A stretch of 64,000 nucleotides of DNA, taken from the NCBI GenBank assembly GCA_013399015.1, contig VWZX01009005.1, positions 828,716 through 892,715 on the forward strand, read 5' to 3'. This DNA is from Galbula dea. Taxonomy: Eukaryota; Chordata; Aves; Piciformes; Galbulidae. Shown piece after piece: positions 47,801 to 56,200 of this stretch (positions are counted from its first letter, which is position 1; each line of letters starts with the position of its first letter). The position numbers and the translations under genes are program-made. Below the pieces are notes generated by a model. The model had not been told where the DNA came from. It saw only the letters and a list, made by a program, of their open reading frames with translations, and did no database searches.

Positions 47801-48895
47801 ATCTCACTATTGCTGTGCCTTTAGGTAAAGCTTCAAAAGAAGTGAGTATATCATCTATTGCAAACACAGGTATCACCTCTGGAACAAACTACATTTACTC
47901 ATTCAAGTTCCATTACAAAAAATATCCTTTCATGTAACTGATTTCATAATATAAACCACTCTACCACTCTGTTGGCAATTTGTTCAGGACTAATTAATGT
48001 AATACCATTTCTAAGAATGGCACTATTTCCACAGTGACATTCATTTATTTGTGCTGGGAAAGCCAATTCCTGGTCATGAAAACTTCCAAGGAACAGTCAC
48101 CAGGTGCATGTAGTCAGAACCTGACTAGGATGTGTTCCAAAGGTCACTTGGTTTAGCATGTAGAAAATACAAACTCAAAAAAGGGAAATTTGGAAGCTGA
48201 ACCACTTTCATTTGGTATATGAGATCCAAGCACTTCAACTGTAGGAGCATTTCCTGTCCTATCCAGAGATGAAACCATTTTCAATTTGATTAGCAGTTAT
48301 GGTTTCAGGTACAAAAGACATTATTGCAGTGTTAGAACTGAAGCAGCAATACAGCCTTTCACTTGCTATAAGCAAGTACAGCTGAAACACTGGCATGTTA
48401 CTACAGCTCAGTGGTAGCAGCATTTTTCTGATCACTTTTCTTTCTTTCCCCTTGACAGAGTCTATGACCATTCAGAAAGTCAAAGGATTGCTGTATCGCC
48501 TCCTGAAAGTTCCTGGTTCAGAACTGAAACTGTCCTATGAAAGTTCTAAAGTGAGTTAAAACCTGGGGAATTCAGCACTAAAATACTGCATGCTGCTAAA
48601 GGTCAAGAGCATGTTCTAAAATACTACCTAATCAAATTGCTTTCACTTAAGAAGGGCAGTTTTCAGGCTGTGATTTAGGACCTAATTTCATTCCTCTAGT
48701 ATGACAGATCTTCCCTGACTCCAACTGCCTGATCTGTATTTGGTTTATAGGAAGAGATTTCAGTTTAAAGTCTGATCAGGTTTTTTTCCTTCTGTATTCT
48801 AGCTGGAAGGAAAAGAAGTTGAACTAGACAATGACTTAAAGCCTTTGCAGTTTTACTCGATAGAAAGTGGAGACTCTGTGTTAGTACGCTGGTAA
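26718..48895 (+). CDS. TBCE: Tubulin-specific chaperone E (tubulin folding cofactor E), gene-level entry
   Basis: TBCE binds alpha-tubulin and, with cofactors B, C, D and the GTPase ARL2, assembles and disassembles the alpha/beta-tubulin dimer in the cytosol. Sixteen coding exons join without a frame break to 529 codons (527 in human). Domains in order: CAP-Gly (about residues 10-80, with WLGIEWDDP and GKHDG at 47-51), leucine-rich repeats (about 140-370), a cap region with ILPAERKGAELDY (about 375-425), and a C-terminal ubiquitin-like domain (about 469-529) ending in VRW as in human. Residues 52-55 (TYEG) correspond to the four residues deleted in human HRD syndrome. Intron 3 is GC-AG and intron 4 is U12-type. 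Two optional in-frame exons may lie between exons 14 and 15. The ATG at 26718 has G at -3 and gives GRR at residues 11-13, the same place as in human. Confidence 0.98.
26818..28357 (+). other. TBCE: TBCE intron 1 (after E1)
   Basis: GT-AG. From about 27130 to 28330 most of it is a decayed CR1-like element. The first 300 bases are AT-rich with nothing notable. Confidence 0.85.
27130..28330 (+). mobile_element. Diverged CR1 LINE fragment, ORF2 to 3' end
   Basis: Landmarks of an older avian CR1 subfamily are present: GCTTGGCAAACCTAATTACC at about 27500, GGGCTCTGTATTGTTTAGC then TTCATCAGTG at about 27740-27770, GGATCCAGCAGAGGGTTGCC at about 28188, and a terminal GAGGTTGCTTCCAACCATGA at about 28289. 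Reading frames are broken. Some of the left part may be another element. Confidence 0.55.
28358..28442 (+). CDS. TBCE: TBCE exon E2 (CAP-Gly core)
   Basis: The acceptor is TTTTTCAG and the donor GCAG|GTGAGT. 85 bases encode GIWLGIEWDDPQRGKHDG and on to YFKC. This includes the GKHDG tubulin-binding loop of the CAP-Gly domain and TYEG at residues 52-55. Confidence 0.97.
31765..31910 (+). mobile_element. CR1 3' end, plus orientation
   Basis: The segment runs from GTCACCATCCCTGGAGGT through GGACTCGATGATCTTGAGGG to a clean ATTCTATGATTCTAT tail. It is a short 5'-truncated CR1 copy. Confidence 0.9.
34504..34545 (+). mobile_element. Very short CR1 3' tail remnant
   Basis: TTTGAGGTCCCTTCCAACTC followed by a TGACATTCTGTGTGA-like end matches the last 40 bases of CR1. 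The upstream part is not recognisable. Confidence 0.6.
37231..37419 (+). CDS. TBCE: TBCE exon E3
   Basis: The acceptor is CTGTTCTAG. 189 bases encode the end of the CAP-Gly domain (GGSFIRPNKANFGVDFL) and the linker to FVGMDSIAQQQ. The donor is CAAAG|GCAAGT, a GC donor: the split serine codon AG|C and the following QLNQLVDISVREC are only in frame with this junction. Confidence 0.95.
37420..38453 (+). other. TBCE: TBCE intron 3, GC-AG type
   Basis: It starts GCAAGTGG and ends TTTCATTTAG, a 1034-base intron with no repeat I recognise. The nearest GT, three bases downstream, would shift the frame and meet a stop, so it is not the main donor. Confidence 0.9.
38454..38542 (+). CDS. TBCE: TBCE exon E4 (first leucine-rich repeat segment)
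   Basis: 89 bases encode SQLNQLVDISVRECAVSHAG to RTCP and one base of the next codon. The following intron starts GTATCCTTTT. Confidence 0.95.
38543..39232 (+). other. TBCE: TBCE intron 4, U12-type (minor spliceosome) GT-AG intron
   Basis: The donor GTATCCTTTT at 38543-38552 is a perfect match to the U12 5' splice site consensus RTATCCTTT. A branch site TTTCTTAAT at 39212-39220 matches the U12 consensus TTCCTTRAY in all but one position, and its adenosine lies 13 bases before the acceptor AG, within the narrow U12 range. There is no strong polypyrimidine tract between branch and acceptor. Exons on both sides join in frame (TCP|SIKHINLSKN). Confidence 0.93.
39233..39332 (+). CDS. TBCE: TBCE exon E5 (leucine-rich repeats)
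   Basis: The acceptor ATTTCAG belongs to the U12-type intron. 100 bases encode IKHINLSKNLISAWDTV to LETLNI, with the LxxLxLSxN-like repeat pattern, ending in two bases of a split serine. The donor is TCAG|GTACAA. Confidence 0.96.
39333..42219 (+). other. TBCE: TBCE intron 5
   Basis: GT-AG. It includes a C-run at 39471-39478 and a GC- and CpG-richer islet at about 40000-40260. Otherwise AT-rich with no gene or repeat family that I can support. Confidence 0.85.
42220..42322 (+). CDS. TBCE: TBCE exon E6
   Basis: The acceptor is TTTACACAG and the donor is ACAGAG|GTAATG. 103 bases encode SENKMKFSSTPT to LALNQTEITWTE, equivalent to the human segment ending VLNQTGITWAE. Confidence 0.96.
42323..42972 (+). 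other. TBCE: TBCE intron 6
   Basis: GT-AG intron of 650 bases, AT-rich, nothing notable. Confidence 0.9.
42973..43049 (+). CDS. TBCE: TBCE exon E7
   Basis: 77 bases encode VLLCAPGWPALEELYLTSN to TVLE, a leucine-rich repeat. The acceptor is GCTCTTAG and the donor GAAAG|GTAAGA. Confidence 0.96.
43338..43433 (+). CDS. TBCE: TBCE exon E8
   Basis: 96 bases encode RPDNVLQTLKLLDLSDNQL to LIAHLP, a leucine-rich repeat. The acceptor GTGGCAG follows a T-rich tract and the donor is CCAG|GTAGCT. The intron before it (43050-43337) is short. Confidence 0.96.
43716..43780 (+). CDS. TBCE: TBCE exon E9
   Basis: 65 bases encode RLEQLILRNTGIASITFPDAGF. The acceptor is GAATTTCAG and the donor TTTG|GTATGT. The flanking introns (43434-43715 and 43781-43871) are both short. 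Confidence 0.96.
43872..43936 (+). CDS. TBCE: TBCE exon E10
   Basis: 65 bases encode GCKTKMFPSLKCLVIKDNKISQ. The acceptor is TCTCCTAG after an intron of only 91 bases, and the donor is CCAG|GTAGGT. Confidence 0.96.
43937..44432 (+). other. TBCE: TBCE intron 10
   Basis: GT-AG intron of 496 bases, AT-rich with TTTG-rich stretches; nothing else seen. Confidence 0.9.
44433..44585 (+). CDS. TBCE: TBCE exon E11
   Basis: 153 bases encode WSSINELDKLPSLQSLQCQN to QLEVLNKSE, the last leucine-rich repeat before the cap. The donor is TGAG|GTACGT. Confidence 0.97.
44586..45228 (+). other. TBCE: TBCE intron 11
   Basis: GT-AG intron of 643 bases. Its last 126 bases happen to be open in the frame of exon E12, but a stop at about 45100 closes it. 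Nothing else notable. Confidence 0.85.
45229..45382 (+). CDS. TBCE: TBCE exon E12 (post-LRR cap)
   Basis: 154 bases encode ILPAERKGAELDYCKIFGKD to HPRYPLLCL, the conserved segment after the leucine-rich repeats. The acceptor is GTACAG and the donor CTTA|GTAAGT. Confidence 0.97.
45383..45938 (+). other. TBCE: TBCE intron 12
   Basis: GT-AG intron of 556 bases. The middle (45510-45840) is GC-richer than neighbouring introns. No gene or named repeat seen. Confidence 0.85.
45939..46007 (+). CDS. TBCE: TBCE exon E13
   Basis: 69 bases encode KYGAPEEGELKGQQPSTLKNQLL. The acceptor is TCACACAG and the donor TCTAA|GTAAGA. Confidence 0.96.
46008..47076 (+). other. TBCE: TBCE intron 13
   Basis: GT-AG intron of 1069 bases ending TTTTTCCTTAAG. 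AT-rich with no recognised repeat or gene. The TTCCTTAA next to the acceptor resembles a U12 branch site, but the donor GTAAGAGG is U2-type. Confidence 0.88.
47077..47136 (+). CDS. TBCE: TBCE exon E14 (linker to ubiquitin-like domain)
   Basis: 60 bases encode TLTIKCPEKPEQKPVEKKLP and one base of the next codon. It is rich in Lys, Glu and Pro. The donor is CCAG|GTAAGA. It aligns with the human TLKIKYP to EKQLPG segment. Confidence 0.95.
47228..47275 (+). CDS. TBCE: Candidate optional TBCE exon A (48 bases, in frame)
   Basis: It is flanked by TCTGGCTGTGTCAG and AAAG|GTAGAA. Phase 1 in and phase 1 out, so it can be included or skipped without changing the frame. Included, it reads APADSPEDRVIQRNVK. 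The intron before it would be 91 bases. The base composition is more coding-like than the neighbouring intron. The human protein I know has no equivalent segment here. Confidence 0.5.
47825..47869 (+). CDS. TBCE: Candidate optional TBCE exon B (45 bases, in frame)
   Basis: The acceptor TGCTGTGCCTTTAG is strong and the donor is ACAG|GTATCA. Phase 1 to phase 1. It would encode GKASKEVSISSIANT, a Ser/Lys-rich linker. The exon starts with GTAAAG, so the junction CTTTAG|GTAAAG also resembles a recursive splice site. Together with exon A the protein would reach 560 residues. Confidence 0.45.
48459..48550 (+). CDS. TBCE: TBCE exon E15 (ubiquitin-like domain, first half)
   Basis: 92 bases encode ESMTIQKVKGLLYRLLKVPG to LSYESSK, matching the human SMTIQKVKGLL segment. 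The acceptor is CCTTGACAG and the donor TAAA|GTGAGT. Confidence 0.97.
48803..48895 (+). CDS. TBCE: TBCE exon E16 (terminal coding exon)
   Basis: 30 codons and TAA at 48893-48895 encode LEGKEVELDNDLKPLQFYSI to SVLVRW, the second half of the ubiquitin-like domain. The acceptor is GTATTCTAG. Confidence 0.97.
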   Translation: MEGKEVELDNDLKPLQFYSIESGDSVLVRW

Positions 48896-49160
48896 GAAGG
48901 GACTCTCCTGATAGACTGAAAGAAGTGTCAACACTGGAACTGCAGAAGAGCTATGGACTGCCTCCAGACAGCATGGACAGCCTGTGCCTGAACACCTGTG
49001 GGAGAATGTGAATTTCATCCCTGGCACCAGAGGGCTACACAACCCTTAATCCTCAGTTTCAATGAAAGCATATACTTTTGGCTGAATTGTCTTGCTTGAG
49101 AGATACCAAATAGTGCTGAAATACTCCAATTAAATAAAAATCAAGGTAACCCTCTTGCCA
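48896..49160 (+). other. TBCE: TBCE 3' UTR
   Basis: The stretch from the stop to about 20 bases past the AATAAA at 49133-49138. The short 3' UTR is inferred from this first canonical hexamer; longer forms are possible. Confidence 0.6.
49133..49138 (+). terminator. TBCE: TBCE poly(A) signal AATAAA
   Basis: First canonical AATAAA after the stop, about 240 bases downstream of it, on the coding strand. Confidence 0.7.
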
Positions 49161-50101
49161 AGATTTTGTACTACCTTCCCACTGCAGTGCTAAGAATGTT
49201 TTCACTAAACTGAGTTCACGATTGAGTCGTGATCACTTTACTTATCATAGGACAAAATTAGTACTGCCCTGAAAGAGGCTACTGGCTCATTCTTGTTTTC
49301 ACCTACTTCCAAAAGACCTTAAAGCAAACAGAAGTAAACCAGCAGTAATTGTAGAAGTGTCTACACAGCTTTAGACTATTTAAGGTCAAAGTCCTTTCTC
49401 CTACCCTACAGTATATACCACAGTATAAATAAGTTCTTAGCATACTTACTCCAAGGCGTTGCTATTTATTTTCCATTCTTCAGTGCACTGTTCCTCAGTC
49501 TTCCTTTCCTTTCACTTGTGTACCTTCAGAGTCATAGCTAATAACACAGCAAGCTACCAGAAATCCCTCCTAATCATGGCAAAGTTTGTAGTACTTCAAG
49601 ATTTGGTATAAGCAAACTTTGATATTGTTTGTATCTAAAATGACAATGGTATAAACAAACCAAACCAAACATAAATCCTGACCCCCTAGCTGTCTCAGCC
49701 CCTGCCCCTCAGACTGCACAGAACCTGCTACAGCGAGACTGAGCAGGGACCCTGTGCAGTTCTATACAGCTTTACAGCAGTAGTACTTTCACTTACAAAA
49801 GACAGGCTAATTGGCATTCTTATGTGCATTTATTAATTATGAGCAGGTCTTTGACTTTATATAAAAAGGAATTTTTTTTATCTTAAACATTTTGGGTTTT
49901 TTCAGATCAACATCCATACTATAGAAAATGACTCTCTGTCCACTGGTAATTATAAAAAGGGATGTGCAAATATTGTCATACTTTAGTTGAAACCCAGCAT
50001 TAAAAGATATCTTCATAATCCTTATTGTTTCAAGAATGAATCCCAATGGACACTTCCACGATTGGAAGGTAGATGCTACCCTGTTTTCAAAGGTAAGTCC
50101 A

Positions 50102-50236
50102 TCATCTTTCCTCACATCTACAAGGATCACCACACAGTTCCTTTAACCTCCAGAGCTCTCTCAGTTCTTGTGGGGAATACTGGGGGGAAGACAGCATGCC
50201 ACTCTCACATGTCTTCTCACACAACCAGAGACTATC
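50102..50236 (-). CDS. B3GALNT2: B3GALNT2 terminal exon (residues 457-500, stop)
   Basis: On the minus strand, the acceptor CTCTAACAG precedes DSLWLCEKTCESGMLSSPQY, and the exon ends CGDPCRCEER and TGA. Cysteines match the human C-terminus, which ends CRCQAR. Confidence 0.97.
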   Translation of the reverse strand, partial: DSLWLCEKTCESGMLSSPQYSPQELRELWRLKELCGDPCRCEER

Positions 50237-53200
50237 CTGTTAGAGAGAGAATCAGTTCAGTCATAGTTTCTCCTGCAAGTAATTTAATCTTCATCAATCT
50301 TTACTTCCAAGCATCAGGTTTTAATTGTTTCTAGCAACAAACTTTGCACACAAAGGTCACCAATTAGAGGTACATGTCCCTTTCTGATCTACTAGACCTA
50401 TTCAGTGAACTTGGAGAGCAGGGAAGGGCGGGGTGGTATTTCTTCAGACTTACTTGATACCTCTTGGGTCCTACAGCTGCCATCCAAATGCCCATGCTCA
50501 CATCTTCACCCTAAGACAACACGTTAAATAAAAAAATTAATTAGCACCAGGAAAGTGCAAAAGCACGACTTTTTAACTAGAATAAGTTGCATCATGTACT
50601 AGCAGTAAAAAATGGTACCTACAAAAATCTGTTTGACTGTTCTGGTGTTAAATTAATCCTCTCAGCTTTCCTGTGATAATACATTGTTCTTAAAAGAAGT
50701 GAGTACAAAAATCAAGAATACAGCTCCAGAGGTTCTCAGACCAAAAGAGCTGTGCTTTGGCCTAGAACAGACAACAAAGCGTAGAGACCAAAAGCACTGC
50801 AAAAGTCAGTACTAACCAGGAGAACCCAATCCTAACACTTAAGCAATGTTCTTTCCAACTCCTCCAGTACTCAGCTGCTCCCCAGACCAGTTTAAGATAG
50901 AAAAACTGAGCCAACGCTTTACTACCTGGTACGTCTTTAATCTTTCAGAGTTGCTTGCCAGCCACTGAACAATGTCTTTGGAGATAACATAGCCAGACCC
51001 ACAAGCAAAAGCTGGATATGCAGGACTTGGGTACTCCAGCTCTTGCCATTTCCCAGTTCGATCAACTGCCCAGTTGAGTCTGAAACTGAAGACCAGGTTA
51101 GATGTGAGACGCTTATACAAAATGCTCTGTGAAACCTATGAACATGGCTAACAACTGAAGTAACACTGATAATAGGAAGAAGTAGAAGATGATCCTAACT
51201 GTAGTTCCCAGACTTACTTCTCTAGGGCACACATCTCATGGAACACAACAGCTGAAAGTGCAACTATTGTGTGGTCTCAATTTTGGGGAACAAAAGAAAG
51301 TTCTCAGAACAGAAACAAGTGCAACGTTGACAGTCAGGACTTCAGCGTGTCTGCATGCGCTGCGGGGCTTTGATCCAGGTCCTGACTGATGTTCTGTAAC
51401 AGGCACATCTGTGTCAAACCCCTTTTGGTTAATCAACAGGACACAAAGAAAAGAAAACTCTGGCCAAAGAACAGGCCCCTGGTAGGTAGCAACAGAAGGT
51501 AGGGACAAGGGAGAAGGAGGGCAATGTCTTTGGTATCACACCCTCAGCAATGACAGCCAAGAAGATAATCCAGAAGAGCTTTCCCTATGTCAGGTGGAAC
51601 AGCAGCCCAGGCAGCTTATAGTTAGTTCTGTTTTTCCTTTTGCAGTTAACTTAGATCTTGTTTGTCATAAAGTTCCTGATCTTGCTAGAATGGACCTATC
51701 TTACCTTCACTATTAGTCTTGCCTTCTGGTAAAGGTAGTCCCAAGAAAATGTAATAGGCAACAGGCAATCAAGGTTTTTGAACAAGCTACAGAACATGTG
51801 TCCACCACTCAGATCTTTGAGACCATCACAAGACAGCCTTTCACACACACACACTCTTCCACACACCTTATTGAATCACCTTACAAGTAAGCAAAAGTCA
51901 GTGCCAGATTTGTGAAGCAACACAACTTTAGCAGCAAAGGTCAGCTTTTCTTCAGTATGCAGACAGCAATGGGAAGACACCTTGTGCCTTTGCGTTATAT
52001 TGAATGTTACAGCAGCATAGCATTTCTGCTGTATTGGTTGTTATACCAATGTAACAATCTATTCCATGGATGAAAGGGAAGAGATGGACACATGTTCTGT
52101 AGCTTGTGATAACAGGCTAGGAAACTCACTCAAGACTTCATGGATCAAATGTACCATTTCAGACAGCAGCAAAATGGGTAGCAATGCCTATCATTCACAG
52201 ACTTCAAAATAAAGTGCAGAATATAAAGGCAATTTTGTTTCTCTTGTTTACCCCATTTCCTCAAGCCCACCAGAAAAATCACAGCAGTTTCCAAAAAAGT
52301 AACATTTACAATTGTAGTACATGCTTGCCTTTTAATGTTATTGTACTGCTGGAATACTTTTATTTACTGAAGTACCATGACAAAGACACATCCAACATGT
52401 CTTAAAACTAGGTAAGACATTCAGCAAGTCACCTCATTGTAAAGGCACACTCTGGAAAGCTATTATAAAGGATTGATTTGTGTATTCTGAGATTCAAAGT
52501 TCTACACAAAAGTTCTATACAAAAGTCTTGCTTAGTTATAACTACTTTCCATAGGCAGAAACAAGGAACCCACCTGAAAACAGACTTAAAGCAGTAAGCT
52601 AAAGATGCAGTATCTCTTAAAGACAAGTTAAAAAACAAAACAAACAAAACCCCACACAAACAAACAACTCACTTTCCCCACCAAATGTTTGGCCTGTCCA
52701 ATTCCTTCTGCATTATCCTGTTAAAAACAGCCTCCAAATCAATGTAACAGTCATCATCTGTCTTCAGCAACAAATCAAAACTCGTTGATTCAACTGTCCT
52801 GTAGCCAAAAAGAAAAGTGATGAGATGCTGATCTGCAGCCCACAAACTACAGTTACACAGCAGAACACTCCACTCCAGGTTTTTTGGGCTACAGAGGGGG
52901 AAGGAAGAGGGAAGGAATGCCTTTCCTACCCTTGACTTTTAAATGTTTTCCCTACTGACCAATGCTGACTGCTTGTCCTTCAGAAAGGAGATGCAGCTGC
53001 ATTCTGTGATGATCTTAAAACATGGATTTATATATGAGCTGAAAGACAACAAATTCAAAGTTCTGTTCCCCAGAACAGATGGTGGATTTATTAATCAATC
53101 TGTCTTAAACAGTACTGACCTCAGAAGGATATGAATCCCTGACAATGATGATGCCAGCACAGCTGTTAAAAGCCAGTGGCTACATGTCAGTAGCTTGCTC

Positions 53201-56200
53201 TTCAGTATGAGACAGCCTGTTCAAGGGCAACACAGCCATAGCAGATTGTAAGAAACATAGAATCATAACAACTTGGTATTTAACTCTTCCTCAGTAAGGA
53301 ACCCTTTCTGAAAAGATCTGATCTTTAACTGTCCAAAACAGTTGAATATCTGTCACTTGGGAAACAAAGAGGCTTAAAATTCTAGGGATTATTCCTGGGT
53401 TAACAAACATTGTTTTTAAGGGTAATCTATTTAAAGAAGGAAGGCATTTTCCTTAAGGCTTTTATTACTGAATCTTGACAAAAATGCTAACCTGTAAGAA
53501 ATGATCACAAAGAGCCAAGTCTTGACATTTAGACTCTCTTTTTAGAACCAAAAGCATGGATCAGCTTTTCAGTTACATTCATAACCATGAAATTTGTTAA
53601 ATAAGTGCATAATCTTGTAAGCAAATAAAACTGCCAGCTGTATTTCTTATTCCACAGCAACATCAATTAATTGAAACAGTTGTCTTAGAGTAATGGAAAG
53701 AATTGCACATTAGAGGCAATAATCAATTAGGTTCACCACAGACAATGTAAAAAACTGAAAATTCTTTTCAACTTTGTTCCCCCTGTACACAAGCTTCCTA
53801 CCCTTCCTCTGTCTTCAGCAAGGGGGAGGCTACAAGTGGAGTACAGTGTGCAGTCTTAGGCTCATAAGACAAGAGAGGCACAAGCATACTGGATCATGAG
53901 TCCAGCCAAGGGCCACCAAGATGCTTAAGGGACTGGAGCATCTCTCCCATGAGGAAAGGCTGAGAGAGCCAGTACTGTTCAGCCTAAAGAAGAGAGGGCT
54001 CAGCAGGGAGCTCATCAATGTATGTAAGTACCTAAAGGGAGGGTGCAAAGAGACAGAGCCAGGCTCTTTAAAGTGGTGCCCAGTGACAGGACAAGAGTCA
54101 ATGGCTACAAACTGAAATAGTAAGTATACAAGCTGGCCAAAACCCATCCTTTAAAGCTGCTAGTTTTCATTCAGAAACAAGTTAAAGAAATTACAAGGAC
54201 AGATGAAAATTTTCACACCTGGACTCTTAGAGCAGAAGCTTGTCTTGCCAGCTCATGTTTATTTGAAGCACCAAGGATCAGCATTCAAGAAATGCAGATC
54301 CTATTATGTTACTCACTACAGGCCCCCAAAACAGAGAGAGAAATGCAACTTAATGAAGTAGATCACATAAGGTATGTATTTCATGGAACCTGCCAGACAA
54401 TGTAACATGCTGGATCATGCCCTACAAACAGCAACATTCCTAGAAGAAAACACATTCTTTTCAACTTACCATCGGTAGAAGTTCAGAAGTTTGACTGGGA
54501 CATTTCTGTAAGTGTCAACAACATCTACAAAGACAATATCATCATAGGTACTGCTTTCTTCCTTCAGTAAAGCATCTTCTTCTTCAAGATTTTTTCTGTG
54601 ACTTGCAAACCTCTCTGGGCGAGTATGGAGGCTTTTTAAAAGAGCATCACCTTCTGAAAGAAACAGCAGCCACCAAGAAACAAAGGTGCATACCTGCATG
54701 CTATTCACACATTGCTCTTGGATCATGCATGGCACACTGAGAAAATGAACCTGAAGTGTTCAACTCAATGGGATTATGAAAATCTTACAATTAACTGAAA
54801 AATATATATGAGATGATAAAAGTTGCAGAACAAATAAATACGGTTTTGCTTAAGGTCTGATACAGCAAGTTTAAAGTAAAAGAGTATTCTCTTTCTTTTC
54901 AGTAATATGAGGATTCAACTTTTTAAGGTTCTTTATATTAGAGCTGTCTGGGACTTCATTATTACTATCACCAGTAGAATAAAAAGGCTACTGTTATATC
55001 AATTACTCCTATGCATATGTACCTGGCATAAAAAAATAAATACCAAACCAAACAAACAAAATACTAATCAAAATATAATCAAATTGTCATTGCTTTGATG
55101 TGGCACAGCTGGTCCCTCCTGAACCACAGCCCATAACTGACTGCAGGTAAAAGCTAAAAAAAATAAATATTGCAAGAATACCAACAGGCTTAAAAAAAAA
55201 CCCAAAAACCAGAAAAAAATTAATTGTTTCTACTAAGTGAAAACTTAAGGTGATGAAGTCCATAGAGGTAGCCCAAATTTTACCTCTGAAATGTAATTTA
55301 AAGTTCCTGTTTTATCATAAGATCAAATGTGATTCTACGTTTTGCAGTCTTACCTTGAATAGTGTAGATAAAACCACCTGCTATTCCCTCCACACCTTCT
55401 GTGAGTTCATGTGGCAGTGACCCTTCTCCTGCCTGCTGGAGACAGATTCATGGAAAGAAAGAAATTAGTTCACCTCTCATTACTGATGTGTTTTTCCCTA
55501 CAATTTTAAGGTGTGATGTTTTCTGGCAACTGAGAAATAAATTAATCTAAAGCTTTTCTGGTTTAGGTACCTGCATAATGAAAGACTAAGATTTTTAACT
55601 GGAAAGTTTTGTGGTATTTTTGGAAGTGTCACTTAAAATTAGCAGTACCACTGAAACTGTAGAAAAGAAGTTTCCAAGCTGAGAGCAAAATGTAAAGTTA
55701 TCCTGGCTAAGTTACAACAGAACAGAATGTTTAAGCAAATGAGGTTTTGACCAGAAGAGACTGACACTACCAAAATGCAAAAAAAGCTGAATCCAATCAA
55801 TTAGCATTTTAGCAGAGGATTTTTGACCCACATTTTGCCATCTCTGATATACTGACACTGCTTCATACCTGACAATGACAAGAGATGAATTTTACTCCCT
55901 TCAAAAAAGGAAATGCTTGCATTTTCTGCATGCCTTTGTACTATTCCCAGGCAAAGCAAACTTCCCCTCTGGGACAACAGGAGAAGCCCAACTGAATTAA
56001 CAACTTACAGAGAAACACAGGAAAGCAAAGTGCTTAATATCCAAGCCTTACAGGAAAACCAGAAACATGGTAGAAGGGAAGGTGAGGTGACTCACTGTAA
56101 TGACTCTGAAAACACCCCCTCCATCGTTCACTATCACTTTAGGAAGGTTTCTTGAAACAAGGCCCTGAAGATCCTGGCTTTCCCACACAATGGTACCTTC

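Larger units (their letters stand above)
47137..48458 (+). other. TBCE: TBCE interval between E14 and E15
   Basis: GT-AG interval of 1322 bases if nothing is spliced in. It contains the candidate exons A and B and, on the minus strand, poly(A) hexamers at 47681-47686 and 47704-47709 that may end the B3GALNT2 transcript. Confidence 0.8.
47660..50101 (-). other. B3GALNT2: B3GALNT2 3' UTR and convergent gene-end region
   Basis: Minus-strand AATAAA signals (TTTATT on +) occur at 49829-49834, 49465-49470, 47704-47709 and 47681-47686. The nearest would give a 3' UTR of about 290 bases. The pair at 47.68-47.71 kb looks like a genuine gene end, with AT-rich context and two hexamers close together; its use would give a 2.4-kb 3' UTR antisense to the last two TBCE exons. 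Which is used cannot be decided from sequence. Confidence 0.45.
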
